DNA from: Cylindrospermum sp. NIES-4074
Lineage (GTDB): Bacteria > Cyanobacteriota > Cyanobacteriia > Cyanobacteriales > Nostocaceae
Direction of reading: 5' to 3'
Length of the DNA: 64,000 bases
Assembly: GCA_003994795.1 (NCBI GenBank)
Contig: AP018269.1
Location: forward strand, 1,801,346 to 1,865,345
Part shown: piece by piece, positions 19,272 through 27,757 of the stretch
Layout of the letters: every line of letters starts with the position of its first letter
Position numbering within the stretch: the first letter of the stretch is position 1
Program-made: the position numbers and the translations under genes
The notes under the pieces: generated by a model
Told to the model about the DNA's origin: nothing
The model's database searches: none
What the model saw: the letters and a program-made list of their open reading frames with translations, nothing else

Positions 19272-19283
19272 TCTTAGGCTGAT

Positions 19284-19751
19284 TTATGGGGCTGGAGCCT
19301 CTGGTTTCTTGTTTTTACGGGCAAATCTGCGCCCCAATTCATCAAGTGCAGCGTCTAAACCTTGGGTGTTACCGCTGACTTTGGCGTAGTTATAAACAGT
19401 TAGTGCAGCAACATAAGCTTCACTACCAGCAGCTAAACAAGTGTCATCAATCAATGCTTGTAGCTGGGAGAGTGAAAGCACTATGGGATATAAAGCCTCA
19501 AAAAGTTCCACATCCCGACGCATTTCGTCAGTATCGAAATATTTAGGTAAAATATCTGGGTTTTGTGTGGCTACTTCCAAGGCTTTAACCACAAACGCCC
19601 GACTCTTATCGCCCAGCTTGGGTAAAGCGATGCGTTCATCTTTTGACAGGTCGATTAAAAACGGTAATTTTTCCTTGATGGTAGCTACAGCTTTTAATAC
19701 CGCTTCTCGGTCTGCGGGGGAAAGGGTAGCATCAATGCGATTTTCAGCCAT
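19284..19751 (-). CDS. Conserved protein of unknown function
   Basis: A 155-residue, probably all-helical soluble protein starting MAENRIDATLSPADRE and ending in a basic tail (RRFARKNKKPEAPAP). I do not recognise a named domain. The start at 19751 is preferred over an upstream ATG (19793) because CAGGA sits about nine bases upstream of it. It lies between a repeat island and ridA on the same strand. The region between it and ridA holds a GGCGTCTCGCC palindrome, so co-transcription with ridA is possible but not shown. Base composition is like the neighbours, and the frame is free of repeats, which supports a real gene. Confidence 0.7.
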   Translation of the reverse strand: MAENRIDATLSPADREAVLKAVATIKEKLPFLIDLSKDERIALPKLGDKSRAFVVKALEVATQNPDILPKYFDTDEMRRDVELFEALYPIVLSLSQLQALIDDTCLAAGSEAYVAALTVYNYAKVSGNTQGLDAALDELGRRFARKNKKPEAPAP

Positions 19752-19840
19752 TTTGGTAAATCCTGGTAATTCATTAATACTCAGTATTCCCAAAATGGGA
19801 ATGGCGATTACCTACGGCAGGCTCAGAATGTCCCAAATAT

Positions 19841-19893
19841 GTAGAACAGGCGTCTCGCCTGTTTGGGGGCAGGCGAGACGCCCGCCCTACAAG
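19841..19893. repeat. GGCGTCTCGCC palindromic repeat, second copy
   Basis: Nearly the same as 11670-11721: GTAGAACAGGCGTCTCGCCTG then GGCAGGCGAGACGCCCGCC. It ends a few bases from the ridA stop codon. Confidence 0.75.
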
Positions 19894-19896
19894 AGT

Positions 19897-20292
19897 CTAA
19901 CCACCAACCACCGCAATACAATCAATCTCCACCAGCACATTTTTCGGCAACCGTGACACCTCAACACAAGCACGCGCGGGGGCGGTATCTTCCGAGAAAT
20001 ATTTAGCATAAACCGCATTCACAGCGGCGAAATCATTCATATCAGCCAAAAATACAGTAGTTTTCACCACATCTTGGAATGTGACACCGCCTGCTGTCAG
20101 AATGGCTTCTAGATTAGCCATTACCTGCTCAGTTTGCTTGACCACATCCCCCTCACCAATAATTTGCCCTGTGGTAGGGTGAAGCGCAATTTGCCCAGCC
20201 ACAAACAATAATTGACCAGAAGCGGCGATCGCTTGATTATATGGCCCAACAGGTGCCGGTGCTGCATCAGTGCGGATTACTTTACGAGTCAT
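19897..20292 (-). CDS. ridA: RidA family reactive enamine/imine deaminase
   Basis: A 131-residue YjgF/YER057c/UK114 protein. RidA hydrolyses reactive 2-aminoacrylate-type enamines made by PLP enzymes, protecting branched-chain amino acid synthesis and other enzymes. Family features are APAPVGPYNQAI near residue 11, GQIALHPTTGQ near 33, and the catalytic arginine R107 in APARACVEVSRLPK. The ATG at 20292 follows GAGGTG at a suitable distance; the upstream GTG at 20301 is less likely. Length matches the family (about 130 residues), which forms trimers. It is flanked by a Nudix gene on the same strand. Confidence 0.93.
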   Translation of the reverse strand: MTRKVIRTDAAPAPVGPYNQAIAASGQLLFVAGQIALHPTTGQIIGEGDVVKQTEQVMANLEAILTAGGVTFQDVVKTTVFLADMNDFAAVNAVYAKYFSEDTAPARACVEVSRLPKNVLVEIDCIAVVGG

Positions 20293-20441
20293 AGATATCA
20301 CCTCTTCTAAAAATACTTCTTACTTGTCCAATTCCTAAAAAGCGATTGTATCGCACCAGCCAAGAGAGATTTAGCCTCATGGTTATTCCTCTCTTCCCCT
20401 CTCTTCCTTCGCGCCCTTTGCGTACTTTGCGGTTCGTTCCT

Positions 20442-20873
20442 CTAACCCAAACGGGGACGAATCCCATAATGCCGATACCGGAAATAATCGCGCAAAATGC
20501 GATCGTGGTCAAAACACAAATTACCAGGAACTTGCCAAGGCTCAAAAATCCCCACACCCTTAGCATCATCCCCCGCCACAGGCTCACCCGTTGCCGTAGC
20601 CAAAAACACAATACTAATAGTATGCTGACGCGGATCACGGCTGGGGTCAGAATATACAAGCAACTGTTCAATCAACTCCACCTGCAAACCCGTTTCCTCC
20701 TCAGCTTCCCGCCGTGCAGCGACCTCCACCTGTTCCCCATAATCCACAAAACCGCCAGGAATAGCCCAACCTAAGGGTGCATTATGTCGCTCAATTAACA
20801 CTATTGGTCGATGCGATCGGTCAACCAATTCGATGATGATATCAACCGTCGGTGCAGGATTTCTGTAAGTCAT
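20442..20873 (-). CDS. Nudix hydrolase
   Basis: From the ATG at 20873 the protein has 143 residues. The full Nudix box is present: [20 protein letters not shown] followed by ETGL, matching G-x5-E-x7-R-E-U-x-E-E-x-G-U. Such enzymes cleave nucleoside diphosphates linked to another group. [21 protein letters not shown] fits the ADP-ribose pyrophosphatase-like subgroup, but the substrate cannot be fixed. The longer frame to 20924 ([11 protein letters not shown]) is encoded by a CACACCC-type repeat and is unlikely to be translated. A 130-base spacer separates it from ridA. Confidence 0.88.
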   Translation of the reverse strand: MTYRNPAPTVDIIIELVDRSHRPIVLIERHNAPLGWAIPGGFVDYGEQVEVAARREAEEETGLQVELIEQLLVYSDPSRDPRQHTISIVFLATATGEPVAGDDAKGVGIFEPWQVPGNLCFDHDRILRDYFRYRHYGIRPRLG

Positions 20874-20984
20874 AGTTGAATAGGGGTGTGGGGTGTAGGG
20901 GGTAGGGTGTAGTGTAGAGTTCAAGGCTGCATTACCCTTACCTCTATGTACAAAGCAATTTAATTAATCATAAAGTAGATTCCT

Positions 20985-21036
20985 TTACACCCCACACCCC
21001 ACACCCCACACCCCACACCCCACACCCCCACTTCCC
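20985..21036. repeat. CACACCC heptamer array
   Basis: About six CACACCC/ACACCCC units in the 200-base divergent region between the Nudix gene and malQ. A complementary GGGTGTGGGGTGTAGGG block lies at about 20883-20913, so the two could pair. Confidence 0.8.
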
Positions 21037-21107
21037 CCATCTCCCCACTGCTGACCATGCCGTGATAAATTCGATGGGATCGCATCCTCCGATACTTTAG
21101 GTTAAAT

Positions 21108-22616
21108 ATGCCCTTTCCGAGATCCAGCGGCGTTTTGCTGCATCCTAGTTCCTTTCCCAGTCGATTTGGTATTGGGGATTTAGGTTTAGAAGCCTATCAC
21201 TTTATTGATTTTCTTAAAGAGAGTTACCAGCAATATTGGCAAGTTTTACCCTTAGGCCCCACTGGTTATGGTAATTCTCCTTATATGTCTTACTCAGCAA
21301 TGGCGGGAAATCCCTTGCTGATTAGCCCAGAAAAGTTGGCAGATGAGGGTTTGCTAACCGAAGAAGATTTTGGTAACTTACCAAATTTTTCGACACATAA
21401 GGTAGATTTTGAGCAGATTGTACCAATTAAAACTAACTTGCTCAGAAAAGCCGCTGAGAACTTTAGAGATAAAGCAACACCCATCCAACAAAAAGAATTT
21501 GCCGATTTTTGTGACAGCAAAGCTGATTGGCTAGATAATTATGCCTTGTTTATGGCGCTCAAAGATAGCCAAAACGGTGCTAGCTGGCATACTTGGGAAC
21601 CAGAACTTGCCAAGCGATCGCCAGAAGCACTGGAACAGGCACGGCAACAACTGACTACGGAAATTTTTTATTACAAATTTATCCAATATGAATTTTTCCG
21701 CCAGTGGTCAGCACTTAAGAGCTATGCCAATATGCGCGGTATCCAAATTATTGGTGATATCCCTATCTACGTAGCTCATGATAGTTCTGATGTCTGGGCT
21801 AATCCCGATATTTTTGCTTTAGATGAAGAGACGGGAGAAGTTGCCATGATGGCGGGTGTCCCACCCGATTACTTTAGCGCCTCAGGTCAATTGTGGGGCA
21901 ACCCGGTTTATAACTGGGAAGAGTTGCAAAAACAAGACTTTAACTGGTGGTTGCAGCGCTTTGAGGCGATGCTAGATTATGTCGATATCATTCGCATTGA
22001 CCACTTCCGGGGCTTTGAGGCTTATTGGGCTGTGCCTCAAGGGGAAGAAACTGCGATCAATGGCGAATGGGTTGAAGCGCCTGGAGATGCCTTTTTTGAG
22101 GTGATCAAACAGAAGTTGGGCAAGCTACCGATTTTGGCGGAAGATTTGGGGGTAATTACCCCAGAGGTAGAAGCACTGAGAGACAAGTATGAATTTCCAG
22201 GGATGAAGGTTTTACAGTTTGCCTTTGGTTCTGATCCTGGTAATCCGTTTTTACCTTTTAATTACACGCGAAATTCTGTAGTTTATACCGGAACTCACGA
22301 TAATGATACAACCGTGGGCTGGTACAACACAGCTACTGATTGGGAAAAACGCAATTTATGGCTTTATTTGGGTTGTATCAGTCCTGAAGGCATCCACTGG
22401 GATTTAATTCGGCTGGCTTTGAGTTCTGTAGCCAATCAGGCAATTATTCCTTTACAAGATGTGTTGGGATGGGGAACCGAAGGGCGAATGAATTTTCCTA
22501 GTACACCTACGGGTAATTGGGAGTGGCGCTATCATTCAGGAGTTTTGACGGAAGAATTAGGCGATCGCTTAAAAACTGTTACTACCCTTTTTGGACGTGC
22601 CCCCAGACAATCCTGA
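21108..22616 (+). CDS. malQ: 4-alpha-glucanotransferase (amylomaltase)
   Basis: A 502-residue GH77 enzyme that transfers alpha-1,4-glucan segments between malto-oligosaccharides during glycogen turnover. The catalytic nucleophile is D298 in IIRIDHFRGFEAYW and the acid/base is E345 in ILAEDLGVITPEV. GTHDNDTTVGW supplies the conserved substrate-binding His-Asp. These residues are offset by five from the Thermus amylomaltase numbering (D293, E340), and the length agrees with that enzyme class. The ATG at 21108 begins MPFPRSSGVLLHPSSFPS, the family N-terminus. It is monocistronic, with a heptamer repeat just past the stop. Confidence 0.96.
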   Translation: MPFPRSSGVLLHPSSFPSRFGIGDLGLEAYHFIDFLKESYQQYWQVLPLGPTGYGNSPYMSYSAMAGNPLLISPEKLADEGLLTEEDFGNLPNFSTHKVDFEQIVPIKTNLLRKAAENFRDKATPIQQKEFADFCDSKADWLDNYALFMALKDSQNGASWHTWEPELAKRSPEALEQARQQLTTEIFYYKFIQYEFFRQWSALKSYANMRGIQIIGDIPIYVAHDSSDVWANPDIFALDEETGEVAMMAGVPPDYFSASGQLWGNPVYNWEELQKQDFNWWLQRFEAMLDYVDIIRIDHFRGFEAYWAVPQGEETAINGEWVEAPGDAFFEVIKQKLGKLPILAEDLGVITPEVEALRDKYEFPGMKVLQFAFGSDPGNPFLPFNYTRNSVVYTGTHDNDTTVGWYNTATDWEKRNLWLYLGCISPEGIHWDLIRLALSSVANQAIIPLQDVLGWGTEGRMNFPSTPTGNWEWRYHSGVLTEELGDRLKTVTTLFGRAPRQS

Positions 22617-22675
22617 GTTCCGAGTGCTGAGTGCTGAGTGCTGAGTGCTGAGTGCTGAGTGCTGAAGTGCTGAGT
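22613..22675. repeat. GAGTGCT heptamer array (STRR)
   Basis: About eight GAGTGCT units start at the malQ stop codon region. It is the complement of the ACTCAGC arrays elsewhere in the window. Confidence 0.85.
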
Positions 22676-22756
22676 CTCAAGAGAAATCGCCTCTTAGCAA
22701 CGCCAGTCGCCGTACTTTCGGGAAACTCTCCCACGGCGCTGGCTCCTCAGCATTGA

Positions 22757-23569
22757 TCAAGGTTTGGGTTTAGCCGCAATCCTCACCTCTTCCACTTTCC
22801 CCGGTGCTCCCATTTCCTTGGGTTCTTGCTGATTGACACTCATCAGCACACCACCAGCATTATCAGTTTTCACTGTGAGTTGCTGAGTAGCCCTCCAAAT
22901 GCGGTGGCTTCCTTCTGGCAAAATCCCCTCAAACTCAGTTTTGCCGTCAGCAACTACACGAATCCAAGATGAAGATTTTAAGGTGACACCAATTTGTACT
23001 GGCTGACCATCTTTATTGCTGCTGAGGGTGCCGCTAACAGGTTGAGTTTGTGGTAAATCCTTTGGTTGGGTTAATTCTGGTGTTAAAAAAGATTGTTTTT
23101 GTATATTTGGCTGATTTTGGCTATTATTAGCTTCTAATGCCGCATTATTCAATAACTGAGACAAGCCATTGACAGAGAAAAGAATCAGGAAGATGTAAAG
23201 CAAGTAAAGATGACCCGGACGTAATTGGGGAATGTTTGGAGCTTTCCACGCAGTTTGGAGGGTCACTTGTTGCGAACCGACCGGAAAAGTACTGGCAAAT
23301 TCTGCCCCATTAAAGCCTAAAGCATCGGCAAATTGTCTGACTAAACCCTGAATATAAATTGGTTCTGGTAAATCTTCTAAATTACCTTCTTCAATTGCCT
23401 GCAACAGCCGTCGAGGAATTCTGGTCAATACTACCACTTCCTCTAGAGATAAACCCTGTTCTTGACGGGTAGCCCAAAGTTGGCCGCCCAGTTCTGCTAG
23501 CTTTTCAGCTTGCTGTTGCTCTATTGAAGGTGTAGCCCGCTGATTATCCTTCCTTCTTAGCCATTTCAT
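22757..23569 (-). CDS. RodZ-like membrane protein with cytoplasmic HTH and C-terminal DUF4115
   Basis: From the ATG at 23569 this is a 270-residue protein. A Cro/RodZ-type helix-turn-helix (LWATRQEQGLSLEEVVVLTR then RLLQAIEEGNLEDLP, about residues 30-80) is followed by a single membrane span (HLYLLYIFLILFSVNGL, about 120-137). A Pro/Gln-rich linker and a C-terminal beta domain (LKSSSWIRVVADGKTEFEGI) of the DUF4115 type complete it. RodZ links MreB to the cell wall machinery in rod-shaped bacteria. AAGGAG lies 12 bases upstream of the ATG. A GTG at 23590 would overlap the upstream pseudouridine synthase stop (GTGA). Either way the two genes are transcriptionally coupled. Confidence 0.82.
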   Translation of the reverse strand: MKWLRRKDNQRATPSIEQQQAEKLAELGGQLWATRQEQGLSLEEVVVLTRIPRRLLQAIEEGNLEDLPEPIYIQGLVRQFADALGFNGAEFASTFPVGSQQVTLQTAWKAPNIPQLRPGHLYLLYIFLILFSVNGLSQLLNNAALEANNSQNQPNIQKQSFLTPELTQPKDLPQTQPVSGTLSSNKDGQPVQIGVTLKSSSWIRVVADGKTEFEGILPEGSHRIWRATQQLTVKTDNAGGVLMSVNQQEPKEMGAPGKVEEVRIAAKPKP

Positions 23570-23586
23570 GTTTTTTCTACACTCCT

Positions 23587-24360
23587 TCACTCATCTAAAT
23601 TTTTAATAGGTTTGTCTTTTAACTGACGTTGTAAAAAGCTAATCTCATCTGCTGTTAGGGAACGATACTGACCCTCGTGTAAAAATGGTGCTTTTGGCGT
23701 TTGTAATTGAATTGAACCTATAGCAGTCCGATGCAGCTTGATGACTGGATATCCCAACTGTTGAGCCACACGGCGAATCTGACGGTTTCTTCCCTCCTGT
23801 AAAATTATTTCTAAACAGCTTTCCTCAGGAAAACTTTCAATTAGCCGCACTTGTGCCGATCGCGTTTTTTTCCCTTCTAGTACCACACCTTGACGCCACA
23901 TCTTTAGCACTGTTTCCGAGGGATGTCCTTTTACTAAAACCTGATAGGTCTTAGAAATACTATGACTGGGATGGGTGAGTCCAAATGTTAGCTCTCCGTC
24001 ATTGGTGAGTATTAACGCACCTGTGGAGTAGGCATCTAGACGCCCAACGGGGTGAATACCCGTACCCTCCCGTAATTCCTGGGGCAGTAAATCCAAGACT
24101 GTGGGCCTGCCTTGGGGGTCGTCGCAAGTGGAAACTACTCCGGCTGGTTTATGCAGCAACAGATATATTAAAGCCGGTCGAGGCTGGAGCGAAACTAGTT
24201 TGCCATCAATGGCGATCGCATCTTTTTGGGGATCAACTTTTTGTCCTAAATGTGCCAATACTCCATTGATCCGCACCCGCGACTGCCTAATCATTGCTTC
24301 GGCTTCGCGACGTGAGGCAATACCCCATTGAGCAAGAATTTTTTGTAACCGTGCCTCCAT
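23587..24360 (-). CDS. RsuA/RluB/RluE-type 23S/16S rRNA pseudouridine synthase
   Basis: A 257-residue enzyme that isomerises uridine in rRNA. An N-terminal S4 RNA-binding domain (MEARLQKILAQWGIASRREA) precedes the catalytic domain. Catalytic D109 lies in GRLDAYSTGALILTNDGE. The C-terminal block EIILQEGRNRQIRRVAQQLG is typical of the family. Length and motifs fit the RluB group, the usual single member in cyanobacteria, but the substrate is inferred. The ATG at 24360 is preferred over a TTG two codons upstream. It overlaps or abuts the RodZ-like gene downstream. Confidence 0.92.
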   Translation of the reverse strand: MEARLQKILAQWGIASRREAEAMIRQSRVRINGVLAHLGQKVDPQKDAIAIDGKLVSLQPRPALIYLLLHKPAGVVSTCDDPQGRPTVLDLLPQELREGTGIHPVGRLDAYSTGALILTNDGELTFGLTHPSHSISKTYQVLVKGHPSETVLKMWRQGVVLEGKKTRSAQVRLIESFPEESCLEIILQEGRNRQIRRVAQQLGYPVIKLHRTAIGSIQLQTPKAPFLHEGQYRSLTADEISFLQRQLKDKPIKNLDE

Positions 24361-24499
24361 CTGCAAAATTGCTGATTCTGGTGTTAACAGGTAAACGATA
24401 ATGTTTGCATTGTGTAGTTAATAGCCATAAGTGTTAAATTTAAGGCTTATTTAAGTTCTGTTAGTTGTTGAGCAAATATCCATAACACAGAGTGGTTAA

Positions 24500-25213
24500 A
24501 TGCAAGAGCCTGATTCCCAAGCAACAAGCGGCAACAAAATTCGGTTAATTACGCAAGTTCTGACAGCTGCTCTTAAGCTTTGGCTCAGAACCCAGGTAAG
24601 CCAAGTATCCCAGATTGAGGTAGAGATTAGAGCAAGCGATCGCCAAATTCTTTCTGGACGTATCCCTTGGGTATCGATTTTTGCCAGTCATGCAGTCTAT
24701 CAAGGTCTCCACGTCACACAAATTCAACTAGAAGCTGAAAATATTCAAATCAACATTGGTTCAGTGCTCAAGGGTCAACCGCTCCGACTGTTAAAAACAG
24801 TGCCAGTAACTGGTGAGTTAATCGTTGAGCAACAGGATCTCAATCAATCGCTATCATCTGAGTTATTATCGACTGCTTTAAATGATGTACTGGTTAAACT
24901 TTTACCAGAACACAGCCCAAAAACCAAGCCAATCGAATGGCAAAAAATGATCCTCGATCATCAGGCAATAATACTGCATGGCATCCAAGCACCCCACACA
25001 AAACCCGAATTTTTAGAGATTTTTGTCGGCTTAGAGCTACTCAACAGCCGAAAATTGCAATTGACTCAAATCCAAATCCAGCGCCAAAAACAAGCGCTAT
25101 TAGCAGATAATTATGGGTTCAATCTGGATCTCGGCTCAGATGTCGATATTCAAGAACTAACCCTGACCCCAGGTAAGCTTGTGTGCCGTGGGCAGATTAA
25201 TGTTAACCCTTAA
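24500..25213 (+). CDS. DUF2993 (LmeA-like) domain protein
   Basis: A 237-residue protein of the DUF2993 family common in cyanobacteria and actinobacteria. The actinobacterial LmeA binds phospholipids in cell-envelope mannan synthesis, while cyanobacterial members have no defined role that I know. Visible features are amphipathic strands (LHVTQIQLEAENIQINIGSVL; ELLNSRKLQLTQIQIQ) and a helix near the start (ITQVLTAALKLWLRTQV). No signal peptide or lipobox is obvious. It is divergent from the pseudouridine synthase gene, with about 140 bases between them. Confidence 0.8.
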   Translation: MQEPDSQATSGNKIRLITQVLTAALKLWLRTQVSQVSQIEVEIRASDRQILSGRIPWVSIFASHAVYQGLHVTQIQLEAENIQINIGSVLKGQPLRLLKTVPVTGELIVEQQDLNQSLSSELLSTALNDVLVKLLPEHSPKTKPIEWQKMILDHQAIILHGIQAPHTKPEFLEIFVGLELLNSRKLQLTQIQIQRQKQALLADNYGFNLDLGSDVDIQELTLTPGKLVCRGQINVNP

Positions 25214-25353
25214 TGATTAAAAATCAAAAATTCAACATCCTAACTCTTTACTTTAAATTATAGTTCTGACCACATCTTTGATGGTTCAAGGACAAAATTT
25301 ATTGTTAGCCAATTCGTCACCATACCCACACCCCCAAAACCAGGAGATATCAT

Positions 25354-25607
25354 AATACGGTTCGGTTAACGTTTAAGTCCATCGAAGATCCCCTCAACCC
25401 ACGCCAGGCAAGCTCAAGTCGGGAAACCCTTTCGGCAGTCGCTCATGGGGGAGACCCCCAAGACCGCGCTGCCGACGCTCCTACGTCGCTAACGCTTCGC
25501 TAACACCACGCAACTGGCTCCCCTTAAAAAGGGGGGCTTTGAACTCTCTTTTACCCCCTTTTTAAGGGGGTCGCCGCAGGCGGGGGGATCTTAACCGAAC
25601 CGTATTG
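25354..25607. mobile_element. 254 bp MITE, copy B, inverted relative to copy A
   Basis: Same length and nearly the same sequence as the reverse complement of 18941-19194, with ends AATACGGTTCGGTTAA and TTAACCGAACCGTATT. GGAGATATCAT occurs directly outside both ends, an 11-base perfect direct repeat that marks an insertion. No transposase is encoded, so mobilisation would be in trans. Confidence 0.9.
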
Positions 25608-25867
25608 GGAGATATCATCAACAGTTTTCAGCGAATAAGGGAACTCTTAACAGTTTTTCCTATTTCCTGTTTCCTATCCGAAAGTAAGAGACCCCCACTG
25701 AAACTCCTTTGTTAAAAGTTTCCTCTTGAACTTCTCCTTTGCACGAGTGCCTTCTTGCACTAAAGCCTTGTTTAATGCTGCCTAAGTATTTCTGGTTTGA
25801 AGCGAAATAACCGGAATTACTTCCACAGCAAAATAATTAAGTCTAGCAACGGCAACCTTACAGAATT

Positions 25868-25960
25868 AGGACTTACGCAAAAACTCTCCCTTTCCTCTTA
25901 TTCCTCTGTGTTCTCTGTGTCCTCTGCGGTTTGTTTCTTCATGATGAAAGCGTAAGTCCT
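25868..25960. mobile_element. 93 bp MITE, AGGACTTACGCA family
   Basis: Ends AGGACTTACGCA and GCGTAAGTCCT, interior TTTCTTCATGATGAAA. It is almost identical to 8648-8741, apart from TCTGTG versus TTTGCG changes in the middle. Confidence 0.75.
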
Positions 25961-26025
25961 GAGCATGAAGTATAGCCCAAAGCTCAATTTGGTAATTATG
26001 ACCTGTGAACCATTACCCCATTTGT

Positions 26026-26916
26026 TCATTTATCTGCTAGCAACGGCAATAAGAGGGTGAAGAAATAGTAAACCAAAGGAGCCGTAAAAATATAACTATC
26101 AGTACGGTCTAAAATACCACCGTGACCAGGGATTAACTGCCCTGAATCCTTGACCCCAGCATCACGCTTCAGCATAGACTCAGTGAGATCGCCCAAAAGA
26201 CTAGCAATACCAATCAGCAAACCCAATGCCACACCCGTGAAGGGAAATCCGGGCAAGTGAAGATAATAAGCTCCTGTTGTAGCAACTACTACGCTGGCAG
26301 TGATGCCAAAAACTGCACCTTCCACAGTTTTTTTAGGGCTGATGTCAGACAAACGGGTTTTACCAAAGAATTTACCAATAATGTAAGCGCCAATATCAGC
26401 TGCCCAAATGCACAGGAAAGTTAATATAGTCGCAGTTAAACCTTGTGGTAGAGAGGCAAAATTTCCTGTCTCCAGAAAATTGTTCCAGTCTGTAGGCCAG
26501 TAGCCACCGAAGGGGAGACTGTTGAAAGCCGCACTCTGAAGATCCCGCAACCGCACCCAGTAACTCGGCAAGTAACCTACATAAAACAACCCCATAATGG
26601 AAGCGGAAATATCGGCGATTGTGGCAAATTGGGGCTGAAATAGCAGGTAAAAACAAATAAGTGTGCCAGCTACTGGCATGACAGCATCAGCTAAACTACC
26701 GTTAAGGGTACAAATTGCTAACAAGATTTGGCTGACGAACATTGTAGTTTTAGCCGCAGGAGTTATGCCTCTGGCTCGCACCAAATTAAAATATTCCTGT
26801 TGACCTAAAAAGACGACAACCGCCATCGAGATGGTGAAGTACCAACCCCCCAAGAGGGTGGAAAACAGAGCTAGGGCGATCGCAATAATTCCACTAATAA
26901 TCCGAGACCAAGGCAT
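26026..26916 (-). CDS. cdsA: Phosphatidate cytidylyltransferase (CDP-diglyceride synthase)
   Basis: A 296-residue integral membrane enzyme converting phosphatidic acid and CTP to CDP-diacylglycerol, the precursor of phosphatidylglycerol. Seven to eight hydrophobic segments run from IIAIALALFSTLLGGWYF to the C-terminal FTAPLVYYFFTLLLPLL. The family signature is intact: MLKRDAGVKDSGQ followed by LIPGHGGILDRTDS near the C-terminus. SPKKTVEGAVFG is the other conserved block. The start ATG at 26916 is the only sensible one. It lies downstream of cbiT on the same strand with a 90-base repeat-filled gap. Confidence 0.95.
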   Translation of the reverse strand: MPWSRIISGIIAIALALFSTLLGGWYFTISMAVVVFLGQQEYFNLVRARGITPAAKTTMFVSQILLAICTLNGSLADAVMPVAGTLICFYLLFQPQFATIADISASIMGLFYVGYLPSYWVRLRDLQSAAFNSLPFGGYWPTDWNNFLETGNFASLPQGLTATILTFLCIWAADIGAYIIGKFFGKTRLSDISPKKTVEGAVFGITASVVVATTGAYYLHLPGFPFTGVALGLLIGIASLLGDLTESMLKRDAGVKDSGQLIPGHGGILDRTDSYIFTAPLVYYFFTLLLPLLADK

Positions 26917-26924
26917 AGCATTAT

Positions 26925-26999
26925 TTTAGATTTTAGATTTTAGATTTTAGATTTTAGATTTAATCCAAAATCCAAAATCCAAAATCCAAAATCGAATAT
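26925..26999. repeat. ATTTTAG and AATCCAA heptamer arrays
   Basis: Five to six ATTTTAG units followed by AATCCAA/AATCCAAA units, complementary to each other, so the whole block can fold into a long hairpin between cbiT and cdsA. Short relatives lie at about 39505-39560 and 42518-42560. Confidence 0.8.
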
Positions 27000-27001
27000 A
27001 T

Positions 27002-27604
27002 TTAGTCTAGTTTCTCACCACTGAGAATAAAAATCGGGTCAGCGGCGACAAAGGTTTGAGAAAAGCCGCGTGTCTCTAAGCGGTTGACCGCAGATTGCAC
27101 AACTTCGATATTTCTGGCTCTTAACTGAGAAAAGCTCTGGGAAATAGCATACAGACTTTCTAGATTAGCAGCTGTAGCGACTACTCGACCTGATGGTGGC
27201 AAATAATGCCATACAGCTTGCAAAATGTCTTGGATGGGTCTTCCTCCCTCAATACAGACACGGTGAGGAGCCTGCTTGATTTCATGCAAACACTCTGGGG
27301 CACTGCCTTCAAGTACTTCTACATTTTTCACATCAAAGCGATCGCAGTTGCGTTTGATTAAGTTAGCTACTTCTTCATCCCGTTCCACAGCAATAATTTG
27401 TCCACCGGGACACAGCAACCCCACTTCTACGGGAATTGTACCCGTCCCTGCGCCAATATCCCACAACACCGAATCGGGTTTTAGCCGCAGTTGGCAAATC
27501 AACAGCAATCGCACTTCTCTCTGACTCAGGGGAATACCTGGTAAATTTTCAAACAACTCATCGGGAATACCAGGGGTAATGTAAGGCCAATGTTGGGAAG
27601 GCAT
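27002..27604 (-). CDS. cbiT: Precorrin-6Y/cobalt-precorrin C15-methyltransferase, decarboxylating subunit (CbiT)
   Basis: A 200-residue SAM-dependent methyltransferase of cobalamin synthesis. VLWDIGAGTGTIPVEVGLL is motif I. VERDEEVANLIKRN (acidic SAM-ribose residue) and VEVLEGSAPECL follow, then VCIEGGRPIQDILQ and GGRVV-like PSGRVVATAANLES, all in the CbiT/CobL C-terminal order. CbiT methylates C15 and decarboxylates the C12 acetate. It is a stand-alone CbiT; CbiE is not adjacent. The ATG at 27604 is chosen over a TTG two codons upstream. General tRNA- or protein-modifying methyltransferases share the fold, but the pattern favours CbiT. Confidence 0.88.
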   Translation of the reverse strand: MPSQHWPYITPGIPDELFENLPGIPLSQREVRLLLICQLRLKPDSVLWDIGAGTGTIPVEVGLLCPGGQIIAVERDEEVANLIKRNCDRFDVKNVEVLEGSAPECLHEIKQAPHRVCIEGGRPIQDILQAVWHYLPPSGRVVATAANLESLYAISQSFSQLRARNIEVVQSAVNRLETRGFSQTFVAADPIFILSGEKLD

Positions 27605-27757
27605 AAGCAATTAAAAATTAAAAATTAAAAACCCAGTTTTGGCAAGCATCCTGATTACTGACTGTATGCAATATAGTTGACTTCTGGATACTGGCTGAAC
27701 TGATTTGACAAGTCATAAACTAGATGAAGGTGTGACAGCGTAGCCCTATAAGTCATC

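Larger units (their letters stand above)
17606..19283. other. Repeat island without genes
   Basis: About 1.7 kb between the pentapeptide gene and the gene at 19284, made almost entirely of different repeat families listed separately: 17721-17827, 17844-17983, 18214-18408, 18549-18900, 18941-19194 and 19231-19271. Open frames across it are built from repeat sequence and are not considered genes. Confidence 0.8.
25214..26025. other. Intergenic region with two MITEs
   Basis: About 810 bases without a gene between the convergent DUF2993 gene and cdsA. It holds the 254 bp MITE copy B (25354-25607) and a 93 bp MITE (25868-25960). The sequence between them looks non-coding. Confidence 0.7.
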
